DNA of 64,000 nt, from assembly GCA_016169945.1 (NCBI GenBank), contig JADLSH010000389.1, positions 885,001 to 949,000 on the forward strand, in the 5' to 3' direction. Shown here one piece after another: positions 1-9,287 of the stretch; the first letter of the stretch is position 1, and every line of letters starts with the position of its first letter. The notes below the pieces were generated by a model. It did not search any database. It saw nothing but the letters and a program-made list of their open reading frames with translations, and had not been told where the DNA came from. Origin of the DNA: Trachythela sp. YZ-2020. Taxonomy: Eukaryota > Cnidaria > Anthozoa > Malacalcyonacea > Clavulariidae. A program made the translations under genes and the position numbers.

Positions 1-62
1 GGTGTTCCACAACGAAAGCTCAGCATCTAAAGCTAAGGGGTTGGGTAGATCATCACTGTAAA
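1..62 (-). pseudogene. hAT transposase, C-terminal piece cut by window edge
   Basis: Read on the minus strand in a frame shifted from the adjoining long frame, these bases encode a stretch including DDLPNPLALDAELSLW. This is the conserved C-terminal block of DUF4371/hAT proteins, ahead of the dimerisation domain. The preceding frame stops a few codons after the shift point near base 55-60, so one indel separates the two pieces. The rest of the C-terminus lies outside the window. Confidence 0.6.
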
Positions 63-1633
63 AGCAGAAACGGTCTTAAACTCCTCTTTCCAATCAATTC
101 CTTGTTAATTAAAGACATCATCTTTGTGGGCACAATACTTAATCCTTTATAGACATTAACACTATCAATGTCAAAACGTGTCTGTAAAGATAAATTAAAA
201 TGGTCAATCAAAGGAATGGTAATAGTACGTTTATAATATTCTGAAATAGACGTAAAAGGGTGATTAGCTCTCTTAGTCTGTCTGCCCACAGTCCTTGGCT
301 TTGACTCATCAATGTCAAGCTCATTTGCTAAAGTAAGAGCTTCTTGATACCAGGAATCATGATAGGTATCTACAGAATCACTCATTAGAATCATGTTGTC
401 TTTCAAGCTGTTAATTAAATGAATGCCATCCATGATGTCTAGGCTCTTCCCTTGCAACAATTGTGTGACAGCAAGAGTTGCATCTAGTACATGTCTGGTT
501 ATAATAAATACTACAATAAAATCAAAAGTATAAATATGTTTAAAGTGAGATAGAGCATCACTGGAAAGAGAGGGGTTATACTCACCCTCTGCATTATCAA
601 CCATATCTTCAAATAAACGATATAAAGGGATAAAAAGCTCCTGAAAAGTATCCATACCCTGAATACGTTCAACCCACCTGGTTCTACAAACATCAGCTAG
701 CTTGGTCTTCTTTGTATCTGATGCAGAACAATGGGTTTTAATACTTTCCTCAAAAGGCATGTTACGTGTTTGAGAAATATTAATAAAGTGAGAAACCTCA
801 TTAACATGCTTCAGCATGTTTTTCACTTCAACAATGGCTAACGAATCACAAACAGATAAATTTAATCTATGGCTATAGCAGTGAGTGTAAAGGGCTTTAC
901 TGTTTAGCCTTAAAATATGTGCAGATAACCCATTTATGTGCCCAGCCACTGCACCAGCACCATCATACCCTTGACCACGACAATCTTCAATAGACAAGGT
1001 TAAATCTTTAAGCGCATCTAGAATTAATTTCGCAAGTTGGGCACCACTCAACCCCCACTTGCAGTGCAAAAATGCAATGAAATCTTCTCTGATATTCATG
1101 TCACTATCAACAAAACGTAATACAAGGGACATTTGCTCCTTGCGAGAAGTGTCTGAAGCCTCATCAGCAATAATACAAAAAAACTTACTTTTCTTTATAT
1201 CGTTGATGATCTGCTCACTAATAACCTGGCCACAACATTCAATTATCTTATTCTGGCTGGTCTTAGAGATATAGCTTTGGTTCTTTCCACAAGTCTTTAA
1301 ATGCTCTTCTAAGACTTTATCTCCAGCCCGAACTCTAAAATTGAGAGACTCCACAAAATTGCCCACTCCCCCCGTAGAGTAATTACCCACTTCTGGATGG
1401 TACTTGGCATCATCACGATGCCCACGAAGTGGCAAACCAAGACGCCCACAAAAAACCACAGAGTCAACAATGGGAGTTAGTTTTTTCCTATTATCCTCAA
1501 TTTCCTTTTTGAGGTTGGCATCTATCATAACCTCAATAGGCTGTGCTGCTCCTGACATGTGCAAAAGTAAAGAAGTTAAAATTGGGAAAGTACAAGCATG
1601 CAGGCCCATTTCCTCCTGTACCATGCCCAGCAT
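53..1633 (-). pseudogene. hAT-type transposase, DUF4371 region (ZMYM1-like)
   Basis: About 500 codons are open in one frame. The family is the TTF-finger/DUF4371 hAT group, often labelled zinc finger MYM-type protein 1-like. Visible landmarks in order: an N-terminal GLPLRGHRDD block; the first acidic catalytic block IIADEASDTSRKEQ; a second, GQGYDGAGAVAGH; the hAT Cys/His motif THCYSHRLNLS; CRTRWVERI; and the distal SEYYKRTITIPLIDHF. The first methionine is probably not the true start, because the domain continues upstream in another frame through the TTF finger. The 3' end is frameshifted near 55-60. In life it would bind terminal repeats and move DNA by cut and paste in the nucleus. With at least three frame breaks the element is probably inactive. 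Confidence 0.82.
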
Positions 1634-2065
1634 GGCGTTTCAAATTTTGTGCGGTATCGTTCCAGCGAGAAAGTGGTTGAGAAAATAATTTCTGGATTTT
1701 CCTAGCCTTACCCGGAAAACGATCTCCAAAAGTACACACGACAAACAGTATGCACCATCTTCAGAGGGTGAATAACAAAGCCAGGGATATAATTTTAACC
1801 AATCATACCTAAAACTTCTACCATTAGTCCTGGGAAAAGAGTGCTGTTTATCAGGTTTATAAACATTTTTAATTAAATTACAAATTTGAGATGTATCCAT
1901 ACCTTTAACCTTGTCTCTAAAGAATGCAACATCAAAATTATTAGTTAAATCATGTTTCACCTCTTCAATTTTAACCTTACTAGTTGATTGAAGAGAAGTA
2001 GTTGAGGTGCTAGGTGTTGAGTCCCCAGCTAACTTATGAGCAGCAAGTCTTTTGGAAGAAGAAAA
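1634..2065 (-). pseudogene. TTF-type zinc finger of the same hAT gene
   Basis: One minus-strand frame runs through a serine/threonine-rich linker into RSFRYDWLKLYPWLCYS and then DGAYCLSCVL, the first half of a TTF-type zinc finger (DNA-binding N-terminal module of DUF4371 hAT proteins). The second half, including RFPGKARKIQKLFSQPLSRWND, sits in a different frame at about 1739-1640. The link to the DUF4371 frame needs another shift near 1620-1540. Domain order and orientation match the family, so this is one gene with two indels. It continues upstream, in the same orientation, into the OTU-like region. Confidence 0.72.
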
Positions 2066-2179
2066 GTCTCATTATTGGCTTTCTTTGAACATGTTGGATC
2101 TATAATATTAACCTTTGTCTTTGACACTATACCGGTAGTAAAATTAGAAATTGTAGAAACTTTTGCTTCTTAGTTATTC

Positions 2180-2751
2180 TGCCAGATGCCTGTGAATTAA
2201 CTGCCGGCTTTCGTTTCTCCTGGTGTTGATGAAAAGAAGAGGTACAAAGTGGTTAGGTTTAAAGGTTTCTCCGGGTTTAATATTACCTTCATAACAAAAT
2301 AGAACATGAAGATCATCTACACCTTTCTTAACATGTTGACGTGGCTCAACTAGGCGGTTAAATAGCAGTTTATACCTTAATTCACCACAATCTGGGTAGT
2401 AGGAAAAATATTTCTACTTAAAACAGAAGAGAGACCTAAAATACAAAGAAATGATGACCATTTTGTATCTGTACAATTTAAAATGGCCTCCTGTTTTACC
2501 AAGTCATCCTTGGTCAAACCTGTGTCAAGGCATGCGAGAGAGACAGACAAAGGTAAAAGATTATTAATACTTTTACCAAAGCATTCATTATGATCATTCA
2601 CAGCCGACAAAAGCATGGGTGTTGAGAATAAAAATTAGCATTAATGAAAAGCTCAAGTGAGGTTAACATTCTCAAATCATTCACAAACTTGTTGCTGCCT
2701 ACCAGTGCCAATGATGCAGAGCTATATAAGCAATTGCCAGAAATTTCAGAT
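2180..2751 (-). pseudogene. OTU-like cysteine protease domain (vertnin/OTU type), exon 2
   Basis: Starting at an acceptor (TTTTGTATAG, exon base 2751), the minus strand encodes SGNCLYSSASLALVG. This matches the OTU nucleophile motif (G-N/D-C) of the vertnin-like OTU proteins common in marine invertebrate genomes. NDLRMLTSLELFINANF follows, then (in a second frame) LPLSVSLACLDTGL and NCTDTKWSSFLCILGLSS. A third frame has YPDCGELRYKLLFNRLVEP and KPNHFVPLLF, whose NHF is the expected catalytic His block. Frame breaks lie near 2613, 2405 and 2215. The Cys and His motifs are both present, but the frame is not continuous. A protease or deubiquitinase-like role is inferred only from the family. Confidence 0.7.
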
Positions 2752-3154
2752 CTATACAAAATAAAGATATTTACTATTAATATAGTTAATATAGTTCATC
2801 CGATCAGAACTATAAATCATTAATACACCAGGCCATGTCACAGAATAAATCTTTATTCTATGGCCATGTGGACCATGTGGTGACAACAAATAAAACAACA
2901 TGCAGGGCCAGCTAGCAGCTATGAACACGGTTCATATATATAGTATTATTTTACACCGCAACAAAGCTTTAATACATACTTTATATAGAAAATAGAAATA
3001 AATGTCTTGATTGAAGACGACGCGACGACAGAGTATAAACAATATGCTAATATCATTAATATATCAATAGGATTAAAATATGAATGCATAAGTAACCTTT
3101 ATTTGACAAAGAAACACACGCAACATTATGCAAATGTTAGGAATATATCTTTAC
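2752..3154 (-). other. 403-bp intron of the OTU/hAT gene
   Basis: The donor AAG|GTAAAG lies at 3154 and the acceptor TTTATTTTGTATAG at 2752. Exon 1 ends after two bases of an Arg codon and exon 2 begins with the third, so the frame continues directly into the OTU nucleophile motif. The intron is AT-rich, and an open frame on its opposite strand carries no recognisable protein. Confidence 0.65.
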
Positions 3155-3402
3155 CTTATTGCCGTACAACACTTTCGTCTGCCATCAATTGTTCCTTCAC
3201 GTGCATGCTGCGGGATAAACTTCTCAGCACCGAAATTTCTAGCGAGGCTAGAATTTGTGCTGTTTATCGCATCCAATAGATGAGCCGCAGACATCGTTGT
3301 TATGCTATTCAAAGCGTCGATTCGCTTGATCAGATGCCCGTAAATCTCGTTAAGACTTTCGAGATCGTTCTTCCGAAATCCTGCGATGATATTCTCGCGC
3401 AT
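3155..3402 (-). CDS. First exon of the OTU/hAT gene, about 82 codons
   Basis: An ATG at 3402 opens 82 codons that end in a consensus donor. The peptide starts with a short amphipathic region rich in Leu, Ile and Asn and ends RRKCCTAI, which in-phase splicing continues as R-SEISGNCLYSS at the OTU motif. The ATG lies about 90 nt downstream of a TATA box, and no ATG of another frame lies close upstream. I do not recognise a separate domain. The clean exon next to a broken exon 2 suggests the locus decayed recently. Confidence 0.6.
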
Positions 3403-3490
3403 TGTCGATACACTGTATTATAATCGCTTGAAAATTGAAGCTAGCAATACAGAATATCGAGCAGAAGGCTAGTCAGCTCGAAACCTGACG

Positions 3491-3498
3491 TATTTATA
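3491..3498 (-). promoter_or_regulatory. TATA box of the OTU/hAT gene
   Basis: On the minus strand the octamer reads TATAAATA, a full consensus TATA box, 89 nt upstream of the exon 1 ATG. It would place transcription start near 3460 and leave a 5' UTR of roughly 60 nt. Confidence 0.5.
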
Positions 3499-3510
3499 CC
3501 CCACGCTGCG

Positions 3511-3945
3511 ACTGGTCAAAAATTGCGTCATGACCGGTCAAAAAATCTAGCCATGGATAAGGATGGATAATTTTTTTTGAATCATCCAATCGAATGCTCG
3601 CATTCGAGCTCCTGAACTGCACAAACCGGTCAGGCCGCCCCACAGATCGGTCAAAATGGCGAATCTCCATGGAGATGACCCCAAATAGGCATATTGACCA
3701 ATCAGATTGCTAGAATTTGACCGGAGACCGGTCAAAACTCATGGGTAAGACAGCTGATCGGTCATTGGATTGGATTGCTTTACCAAAACTGCGCCACTGA
3801 ACGAATTTAATTAACTGGACTAGAATTCCAATATTAATAACTATTATATTTATATATGCCGCTGCACGAAAGGTATTTAACTGGATTAACTTAGAATATT
3901 AATTATCTGCGCAATTTTTACATGAGTCGCGTGACCGGTTTGACC
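3511..3945. repeat. Cluster of CCGGTCA motifs upstream of the hAT gene
   Basis: About eight copies of a motif close to RMCGGTCAAAA occur in 435 bp: near 3511, 3531 (TGACCGGTCA, a perfect palindrome), 3623, 3645, 3717, 3726, 3756 and 3931. Some are inverted. The cluster sits just upstream of the promoter, where hAT elements often carry subterminal transposase-binding repeats. Binding is inferred. Confidence 0.5.
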
Positions 3946-3959
3946 ACCCCTAGATCCGC

Positions 3960-5668
3960 CCCTGTCCGAGGACTCTATAGATGAAATTGATTCAGAACTA
4001 AAAAACATTTCGAACAATTTAGGAATCGGCGACAGAATTGAAAAAATGAAAAAACGCGAAGCATTTATATCTTTAAAAGATCACAAAGAAATTTCGAAAA
4101 CAATCCAAAATGTCGATTAATTAATCCCGCTAAACGCGAATCCGGAAAGATAAGCAAAGTTATTTTGGACAAAATTAATTCTAATTTGAGACAAAAACTG
4201 AATTTAATCAATGGAGGAATACAAAACAAGTTATTCAGTGGTTTGGCAATATAAAAGATAAGGACAGACACAGTTTTATTTCGTTTGACATTGTCGATTT
4301 CTATCCATCCATTTCTGAAAAACTATTGGACCAAGCTTTATGTTGGGCCTCAAATTTGGCTACTATACCTGAAAACGATATTTCAATAATAAAACACGCT
4401 AGAAAATCTCTCCTTTTCAACACCGGAATTTCATGGATAAAAAAAGATAGCAAAAGTTTGTTTGACGTTACCATGGGCAGTTTCGACGGCGCGGAAATTT
4501 GCGAGTTAGTAGGCATTTTCATTTTAAACCACCTGAGTAAAAAATTTGGCAAAGAAAGCATCGGCCTATATAGAGATGCCGAACGGTTTGGCTATTATAA
4601 AAAGTAAATCAGCACGTTTAGCAGACAAAACAAGGAAAGACCTCCACAAAATGTTCGAGCAGTTTGACCTAAAAATTACCGCCGAATCAAATTTACGTAT
4701 AGTAAACTTTTTAGATGTAACTTTCGACCTTAACAATGGAAAATATAGGCCCTATAGGAAGCCCAATGACGATCCACTATACATAAATATGCACTCTAAT
4801 CACCCACCGAGCATCACAAGGCAACTACCTGCATCAATTAACAAGCGCATCGCACTTCTTTCATCAGATGAGCAAACTTTTCAGGAATCTGCACCCATAT
4901 ATCAGAACGCACTTAGGCATAGCAACTTTAATCATGAACTTAGCTACGCTCAGGACACACCGCAAAAACAACGCAGGAATAGACAACGCAACATCATTTG
5001 GTTCAACCCACCATTTAGCAAGAGTGTTAGCACCGAACATAGGACGTAATTTCCTTAGTCTAATTGACAAACATTTTCCACCGCACCACAAGCTACATAA
5101 AATTTTTAACAGAAATACAGTTAAAGTAAGTTATAGCTGCATGAACAATATTAAGTCAGTAATCACTAAACACAATGCACGCATATCTAGAAATAACAAG
5201 CCACAGGAGAGGGACACTACCAATTGCAGTTGTAGAGAAAACACCATGCATTTGCCCGCTTCAAAAACAATGCATGACTAGGGACATAGTATACAAAGCA
5301 ACAGTCACAGTAAGCAACACAAACACGATAAAAATTACATTGGCATGACTGCAACCACATTCAAAGAGCGATTGGCCAACCACACTAAATCCTTTCAGCA
5401 TAAAAAGCATGCAAATGACACGGAACTTTCGAAATATATTTGGACATTGAAAGAAAACAATAAGGATTTCAGTATTAATTGGCAAATTTTAAAACATTCT
5501 ATTTCGTATACGGGAGGATCAAACAAGGATTGTTTACTCAACAAAAGAGCTGAAATAATTTCACGATGTCGTCATCGTAACAAATTTCGCGTAAACAACG
5601 CAAACAAAGCCATGCATGCACACATTGTCTCCCACACACACTCCCACGCTCCGGCAGGAAGCATATAA
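3960..5668 (+). pseudogene. Penelope-like element, family 1 copy A: RT plus GIY-YIG
   Basis: The copy starts inside the reverse transcriptase (EAFISLKDHKENFENNP, then FISFDIVDFYPSIS, which is RT motif A) and runs through FDVTMGSFDG and the motif C region. There YRDD is damaged and reads YRDA in frame. The connection region includes NNGKYRPYRKPND and [11 protein letters not shown], then [12 protein letters not shown]. The C-terminal GIY-YIG endonuclease has DIVYKATV and IGMTATTFKERL. At least five frame changes are needed (about 4100-4230, 4590, 5030, 5260, 5320), and a segment is missing near 5520. It is a 5'-truncated dead copy, and copy C at 23.5-24.3 kb belongs to the same family. The PLE protein would copy its RNA at a nick made by the GIY-YIG domain. 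Confidence 0.85.
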
Positions 5669-5687
5669 GCGGTCATTTCTTTCGATA

Positions 5688-5741
5688 CTTGTAAACTGCC
5701 TGATGATTCTTTTACAGATGAAACAGCCTGATGCAGACAAG
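5688..5741 (+). ncRNA. Divergent hammerhead-like ribozyme motif in PLE tail
   Basis: CTGATGA at 5699-5705 and GAAAC at 5720-5724 frame a small stem II (TCT/AGA). Outer pairing is CTGC/GCAG with a further CTTG/CAAG. The base pair next to the core (10.1/11.1) is U-U instead of G-C, and the cleavage triplet reads GAT rather than NUH, so this copy should be inactive. It follows the GIY-YIG stop, where PLE terminal repeats carry hammerheads. The copy at 23414-23467 has an acceptable GTT triplet. Confidence 0.5.
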
Positions 5742-5814
5742 TTTTGAGGTAAGCGAAAATCTATAATTTGCTCTAACTATATGTTGTCGAGCACTCTTAG
5801 ACCTAAACCTACAC

Positions 5815-5839
5815 GTATATATATATATATATATATATA
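5815..5839. repeat. (TA)n microsatellite at PLE boundary
   Basis: An uninterrupted TA run separates the end of PLE copy A from the next PLE fragment. Similar runs border almost every PLE or ribozyme unit here (6341, 6510, 9394, 23200, 23273, 24647), suggesting preferred insertion into, or capture of, TA repeats. Confidence 0.85.
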
Positions 5840-6030
5840 GCAATGTTCATTACAGCATTAAATGGAACATTTTGAAACGAACTAAACCTTACAACTGCGC
5901 CTCTAACAGATGCAATCTTTGCTTGTGGGAAAAATACTACATCATATGTAAACCCGAATTAGCTACATTGAACAAACGCAATGAATTAGTCTGCAGACAT
6001 GCAAAAAAAATCCTTTTAATGAACATTTAA
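5839..6030 (+). pseudogene. PLE family 3 fragment: GIY-YIG C-terminal end
   Basis: Sixty-three open codons end at TAA and include SIKWNILKRTKPYNCASN, RCNLCLWEKYYIICKPEL and NKRNELVCRHAKKILL. They match the C-terminal zinc-knuckle-like tail of the two other PLE families here but are clearly distinct in sequence. The piece is 5'-truncated directly at a TA repeat. About 220 nt of 3' UTR lead to the hammerhead at 6254. Confidence 0.75.
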
Positions 6031-6253
6031 AGACCACTAAACACTTTATCGCTATTTTAAATATACCGCGCGCCGTGTCTATACCTTGGCGTCAGGTTTA
6101 GTGTAGATAAGATAATATTTCCGCGTCCTGTCAATTTGTCAACTAACATGTTAATTGCTTTGCGTGCTTTGTAAATAGGATTAATTTTCAGCTTTCATCC
6201 ACTTGTAATATTGTATAATACTGTAAAGTTTTTTCTGCTAGTCATTAGGCTAA

Positions 6254-6303
6254 TTTATCTGATGAGTGCCACATCTTGTGGTACGAAACTAAATAGTAAT
6301 AAA
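6254..6303 (+). ncRNA. Hammerhead ribozyme, PLE type, GTA cleavage site
   Basis: Every element of a minimal type I hammerhead is present. Stem I pairs TTTAT (6254-6258) with ATAAA (6299-6303). The core is CTGATGA (6259-6265). Stem II pairs GTGCCAC with GTGGTAC, seven pairs including one G-U. GAAAC is at 6285-6289. A two-pair stem III closes the loop TAAATA, and cleavage is expected after A6298. It ends the 3' UTR of PLE family 3, where hammerheads are known in animal PLEs. I see no deviation that should abolish activity. Confidence 0.85.
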
Positions 6304-6351
6304 GATGCCTAGTAAAATTTGTTGAGTAGTTGAATCTTAATATATATATAT

Positions 6352-6505
6352 GCATGTCTGGATGCGCATGTGTCTGAGTATTGTACCACATGCGCTTGGT
6401 GAGGGCAAGAGTATGGTGTATAAATATGAAGTCACTCGCATCTAGACTGCGTTACAAGCTGCACTGACGAGCCGTTGAACGGCGAAACATGCATGTCTGC
6501 AGATT
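6352..6505 (+). mobile_element. Retrozyme-like unit: 139-nt hammerhead monomer plus partial repeat
   Basis: GCATGTC|TG occurs at 6352-6360 and again at 6491-6499, so two hammerhead cleavage sites bound a unit of exactly 139 nt (6359-6497). The unit encodes no protein and contains GTGTATAAATATG and the full hammerhead at 6459-6502. It is flanked by TA repeats. A second copy at 23037-23190 has the same 139-nt spacing. Known metazoan retrozymes are short non-coding hammerhead repeats that circulate as RNA and are thought to be moved by PLE enzymes; this unit fits but is short for the class. Confidence 0.7.
6459..6502 (+). ncRNA. Canonical hammerhead ribozyme with GTC cleavage site
   Basis: Stem I pairs CTGCA (6459-6463) with TGCAG (6498-6502). 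The core CTGACGA fits CUGANGA. Stem II is GCCG/CGGC closed by TTGAA. GAAAC lies at 6484-6488. Stem III is ACA/TGT with a four-base loop, and the cleavage triplet is GTC, cut after C6497. All conserved positions are intact. Confidence 0.9.
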
Positions 6506-6509
6506 TGAC

Positions 6510-6530
6510 TATATATATATATATATATAT
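6510..6530. repeat. (TA)n microsatellite
   Basis: A TA run follows the retrozyme-like unit. The next 100 bases (to about 6640) are the tail module found beside several PLE ends here, with the shared block AGAGTGCTCAATACC. Confidence 0.8.
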
Positions 6531-6645
6531 GAATATAAGTGTCAAGTTCAAAATCATATAGACTATAGAGTGCTCAATACCAAGGCAGAGCGAAATAGTA
6601 AAACAAAATAAAGTACAAACCCGAACTACTTCATTAAAACTTTAA

Positions 6646-6701
6646 TTCACTACAAATCTGTTTCGTATGGCAAGCCGAGCCTACCACACTCATCAGGTGA
6701 A
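6646..6701 (-). ncRNA. Hammerhead ribozyme, PLE family 2 (copy B1)
   Basis: On the minus strand TTCAC and GTGAA form stem I, the core is CTGATGA (6696-6690), and stem II is a ten-pair helix with three G-U wobbles closed by CTCGG. GAAAC and a GTA cleavage triplet follow. It is identical in sequence to the hammerhead at 9288-9343. It lies in the 3' UTR of PLE copy B1, 120 nt beyond its stop codon. Confidence 0.87.
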
Positions 6702-6820
6702 AATTGCAACTGATGTTTTAACGCTAAGAAATTTGAATTAGGATTAATCTATAAAACGGATGACTCATATTACAAATACGTACACATAGCTAACTGTGAT
6801 AAGTGTCTGTTAATTGTTTG

Positions 6821-7942
6821 TTAGTGATTGCTTAGTAAATGTTTCTTCCTGTGTCTACAAGTGGAGACAAGTTCATTTCTGCGGTTAAGTGAGCTTAGTT
6901 TCGGGTGACAAATAATGATGTATTTTTCATGCAGGCATAGATTACATCTCTTCGTTATATTCGAGTATGGTTTGCATTGTTTTAGTATTTTCCAATTGAT
7001 GGCGTAGTGGACATCTGATTCTTTCAATGTCCAGACATATTTGCTAAGCTCGGTGGCAGATTTATATTTTAGATTTCTAAATGAGCTAGTGTGGTTTAGA
7101 TATCGGGTTTTAAAAGTGTTTTCAGTCAGTCCTACGTAGGTTTCGGATTTCATGTTATCTTGTCTGGTGACTGTGGCTTGATAGACTATTCCTTTCATTT
7201 GGCATTTTTGGTCGAGCGGGCAAGTATTCTTCTGGCGACAATTACATGTGGTAGTTGGGTTTGGGTTGGATTCAGTTTCATTCTTAATTACGGATTTGTT
7301 GTGCGAAGAGATGATGCTTTTCATGTTAGGCATGCAACTATAGCTCAACTTCAGAGTGTTCCTATTGAATATTTTACGGAGCGGGTGACCCTTCGGAAAA
7401 CATTCATCGATGGTCTGCAGGAATAATCGGCCGATGTTGGTGGCTACGTTTGAACTGTAAGGTGGGTTAAACCATATAATATTCCTGCTTCTCGATCTCT
7501 TTGTTACCGGTGGGTTTGGGTTGAAGTTTAGGTTATAGTCATAGCCACTTTTTCTTAGTGCTTCTTGGTAAGGAGGGACGGCCGAGTCAAATACTTGCTT
7601 ATCAGAAGAGATGTTGGATAACCTCCGGTTGATTGCATCTGGTATTGTGCGAATAATTGCTGGCGGATGGTTGCTGCGGTGATTGACGTATTGTGGGATA
7701 TTGCCTGGCTTACTATATGGTTTGAACTTTCCAGTTCTCAGATCTAGGGTGATATCTAGGTAGTCGACGCACTTCTTGTTCGCTTCGATGGTGAGCTTTA
7801 AGCTGTGGTCGTTGAAAATTTTGCAAATATCCTTCTTGATATTCTCTATTTCTCTGGGTGATTCATTGAAAGCGGCTAGCCCGTCGTCTCTGTATAGACC
7901 AATGTTGTTGCCATACTTTGGAGATGGCTTTGATGGTAGGAG
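6821..7942 (-). CDS. Penelope-like element copy B1: RT C-terminal half plus GIY-YIG, open frame
   Basis: The frame is open for 373 codons with no stop, from a 5' truncation at 7942 to the stop at 6821. It lacks the RT fingers and motif A but retains [17 protein letters not shown], with YRDD (motif C) intact, then the thumb and connection ([36 protein letters not shown]). A cysteine-rich linker leads to a complete GIY-YIG domain (GIVYQATV, then TYVGLTENTFKTRYLNH), and the end is [15 protein letters not shown]. There is no start codon of its own, so it is a 5'-truncated insertion. The intact frame suggests a young copy. Copy B2 lies head to head with it. Confidence 0.87.
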   Translation of the reverse strand, partial: LLPSKPSPKYGNNIGLYRDDGLAAFNESPREIENIKKDICKIFNDHSLKLTIEANKKCVDYLDITLDLRTGKFKPYSKPGNIPQYVNHRSNHPPAIIRTIPDAINRRLSNISSDKQVFDSAVPPYQEALRKSGYDYNLNFNPNPPVTKRSRSRNIIWFNPPYSSNVATNIGRLFLQTIDECFPKGHPLRKIFNRNTLKLSYSCMPNMKSIISSHNKSVIKNETESNPNPTTTCNCRQKNTCPLDQKCQMKGIVYQATVTRQDNMKSETYVGLTENTFKTRYLNHTSSFRNLKYKSATELSKYVWTLKESDVHYAINWKILKQCKPYSNITKRCNLCLHEKYIIICHPKLSSLNRRNELVSTCRHRKKHLLSNH

Positions 7943-8184
7943 GTCACCTACCTCAAAGCTATCAAAGTATTGGTCTATACAGAGACGACAGGCTACGCTT
8001 TCAATGAATCACCCAGAGAAATAGAGAATATCAAGAAGGATATTTGCAAAATTTTGATAGACTATTCCTTTCATTTGGCATTTTTGGTCGAGCGGGCAAG
8101 TATTCTTCTGGCTAGCCCGTCGTCTCTGTATAGACCAATGTTGTTGCCATACTTTGGAGATAGCTTTGATAGTAGGTAGGAGCC
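7943..8184. other. Scrambled hinge between two head-to-head PLE copies
   Basis: The hinge is a chain of short PLE pieces in alternating orientation. A plus-strand piece (about 7955-8055) repeats the YRDD region. At about 8056-8112 lies a minus-strand piece of the GIY-YIG linker. A minus-strand YRDD piece (8113-8177) then meets the plus-strand copy at a short palindrome, TAGGTAGGAGCCTACCTA. The pieces share junctions of a few bases only, as template switching or foldback repair would leave. Confidence 0.75.
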
Positions 8185-9168
8185 TACCTACTATCAAAGC
8201 TATCTCCAAAGTATGGCAACAACATTGGTCTATACAGAGACGACGGGCTAGCCGCTTTCAATGAATCACCCAGAGAAATAGAGAATATCAAGAAGGATAT
8301 TTGCAAAATTTTCAACGACCACAGCTTAAAGCTCACCATCGAAGCGAACAAGAAGTGCGTCGACTACCTAGATATCACCCTAGATCTGAGAACTGGAAAG
8401 TTCAAACCATATAGTAAGCCAGGCAATATCCCACAATACGTCAATCACCGCAGCAACCATCCGCCAGCAATTATTCGCACAATACCAGATGCAATCAACC
8501 GGAGGTTATCCAACATCTCTTCTGATAAGCAAGTATTTGACTCGGCCGTCCCTCCTTACCAAGAAGCACTAAGAAAAAGTGGCTATGACTATAACCTAAA
8601 CTTCAACCCAAACCCACCGGTAACAAAGAGATCGAGAAGCAGGAATATTATATGGTTTAACCCACCTTACAGTTCAAACGTAGCCACCAACATCGGCCGA
8701 TTATTCCTGCAGACCATCGATGAATGTTTTCCGAAGGGTCACCCGCTCCGTAAAATATTCAATAGGAACACTCTGAAGTTGAGCTATAGTTGCATGCCTA
8801 ACATGAAAAGCATCATCTCTTCGCACAACAAATCCGTAATTAAGAATGAAACTGAATCCAACCCAAACCCAACTACCACATGGTGGTATCTAAACCACAC
8901 TAGCTCATTTAGAAATCTAAAATATAAATCTGCCACCGAGCTTAGCAAATATGTCTGGACATTGAAAGAATCAGATGTCCACTACGCCATCAATTGGAAA
9001 ATACTAAAACAATGCAAACCATACTCGAATATAACGAAGAGATGTAATCTATGCCTGCATGAAAAATACATCATTATTTGTCACCCGAAACTAAGCTCAC
9101 TTAACCGCAGAAATGAACTTGTCTCCACTTGTAGACACAGGAAGAAACATTTACTAAGCAATCACTAA
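8185..9168 (+). CDS. Penelope-like element copy B2: open frame, GIY-YIG core deleted
   Basis: The frame is open for 327 codons from 8185 to TAA at 9166-9168 and is nearly identical to copy B1 in inverted orientation. YRDD is intact, as are [13 protein letters not shown] and [12 protein letters not shown]. After NPNPTTT about 150 bp are missing relative to B1, removing the CPLDQKC linker, the GIY motif and the YVG motif but keeping the frame. The protein could not nick DNA. The 3' UTR (9169-9287) and hammerhead match B1. Confidence 0.85.
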   Translation, partial: YLLSKLSPKYGNNIGLYRDDGLAAFNESPREIENIKKDICKIFNDHSLKLTIEANKKCVDYLDITLDLRTGKFKPYSKPGNIPQYVNHRSNHPPAIIRTIPDAINRRLSNISSDKQVFDSAVPPYQEALRKSGYDYNLNFNPNPPVTKRSRSRNIIWFNPPYSSNVATNIGRLFLQTIDECFPKGHPLRKIFNRNTLKLSYSCMPNMKSIISSHNKSVIKNETESNPNPTTTWWYLNHTSSFRNLKYKSATELSKYVWTLKESDVHYAINWKILKQCKPYSNITKRCNLCLHEKYIIICHPKLSSLNRRNELVSTCRHRKKHLLSNH

Positions 9169-9287
9169 CAAACAATTAACAGACACTTATCACAGTTAGC
9201 TATGTGTACGTATTTTTAATATGAGTCATCCGTTTTATAGATTAATCCTAATTCAAATTTCTTAGCGTTAAAACATCAGTTGCAATT

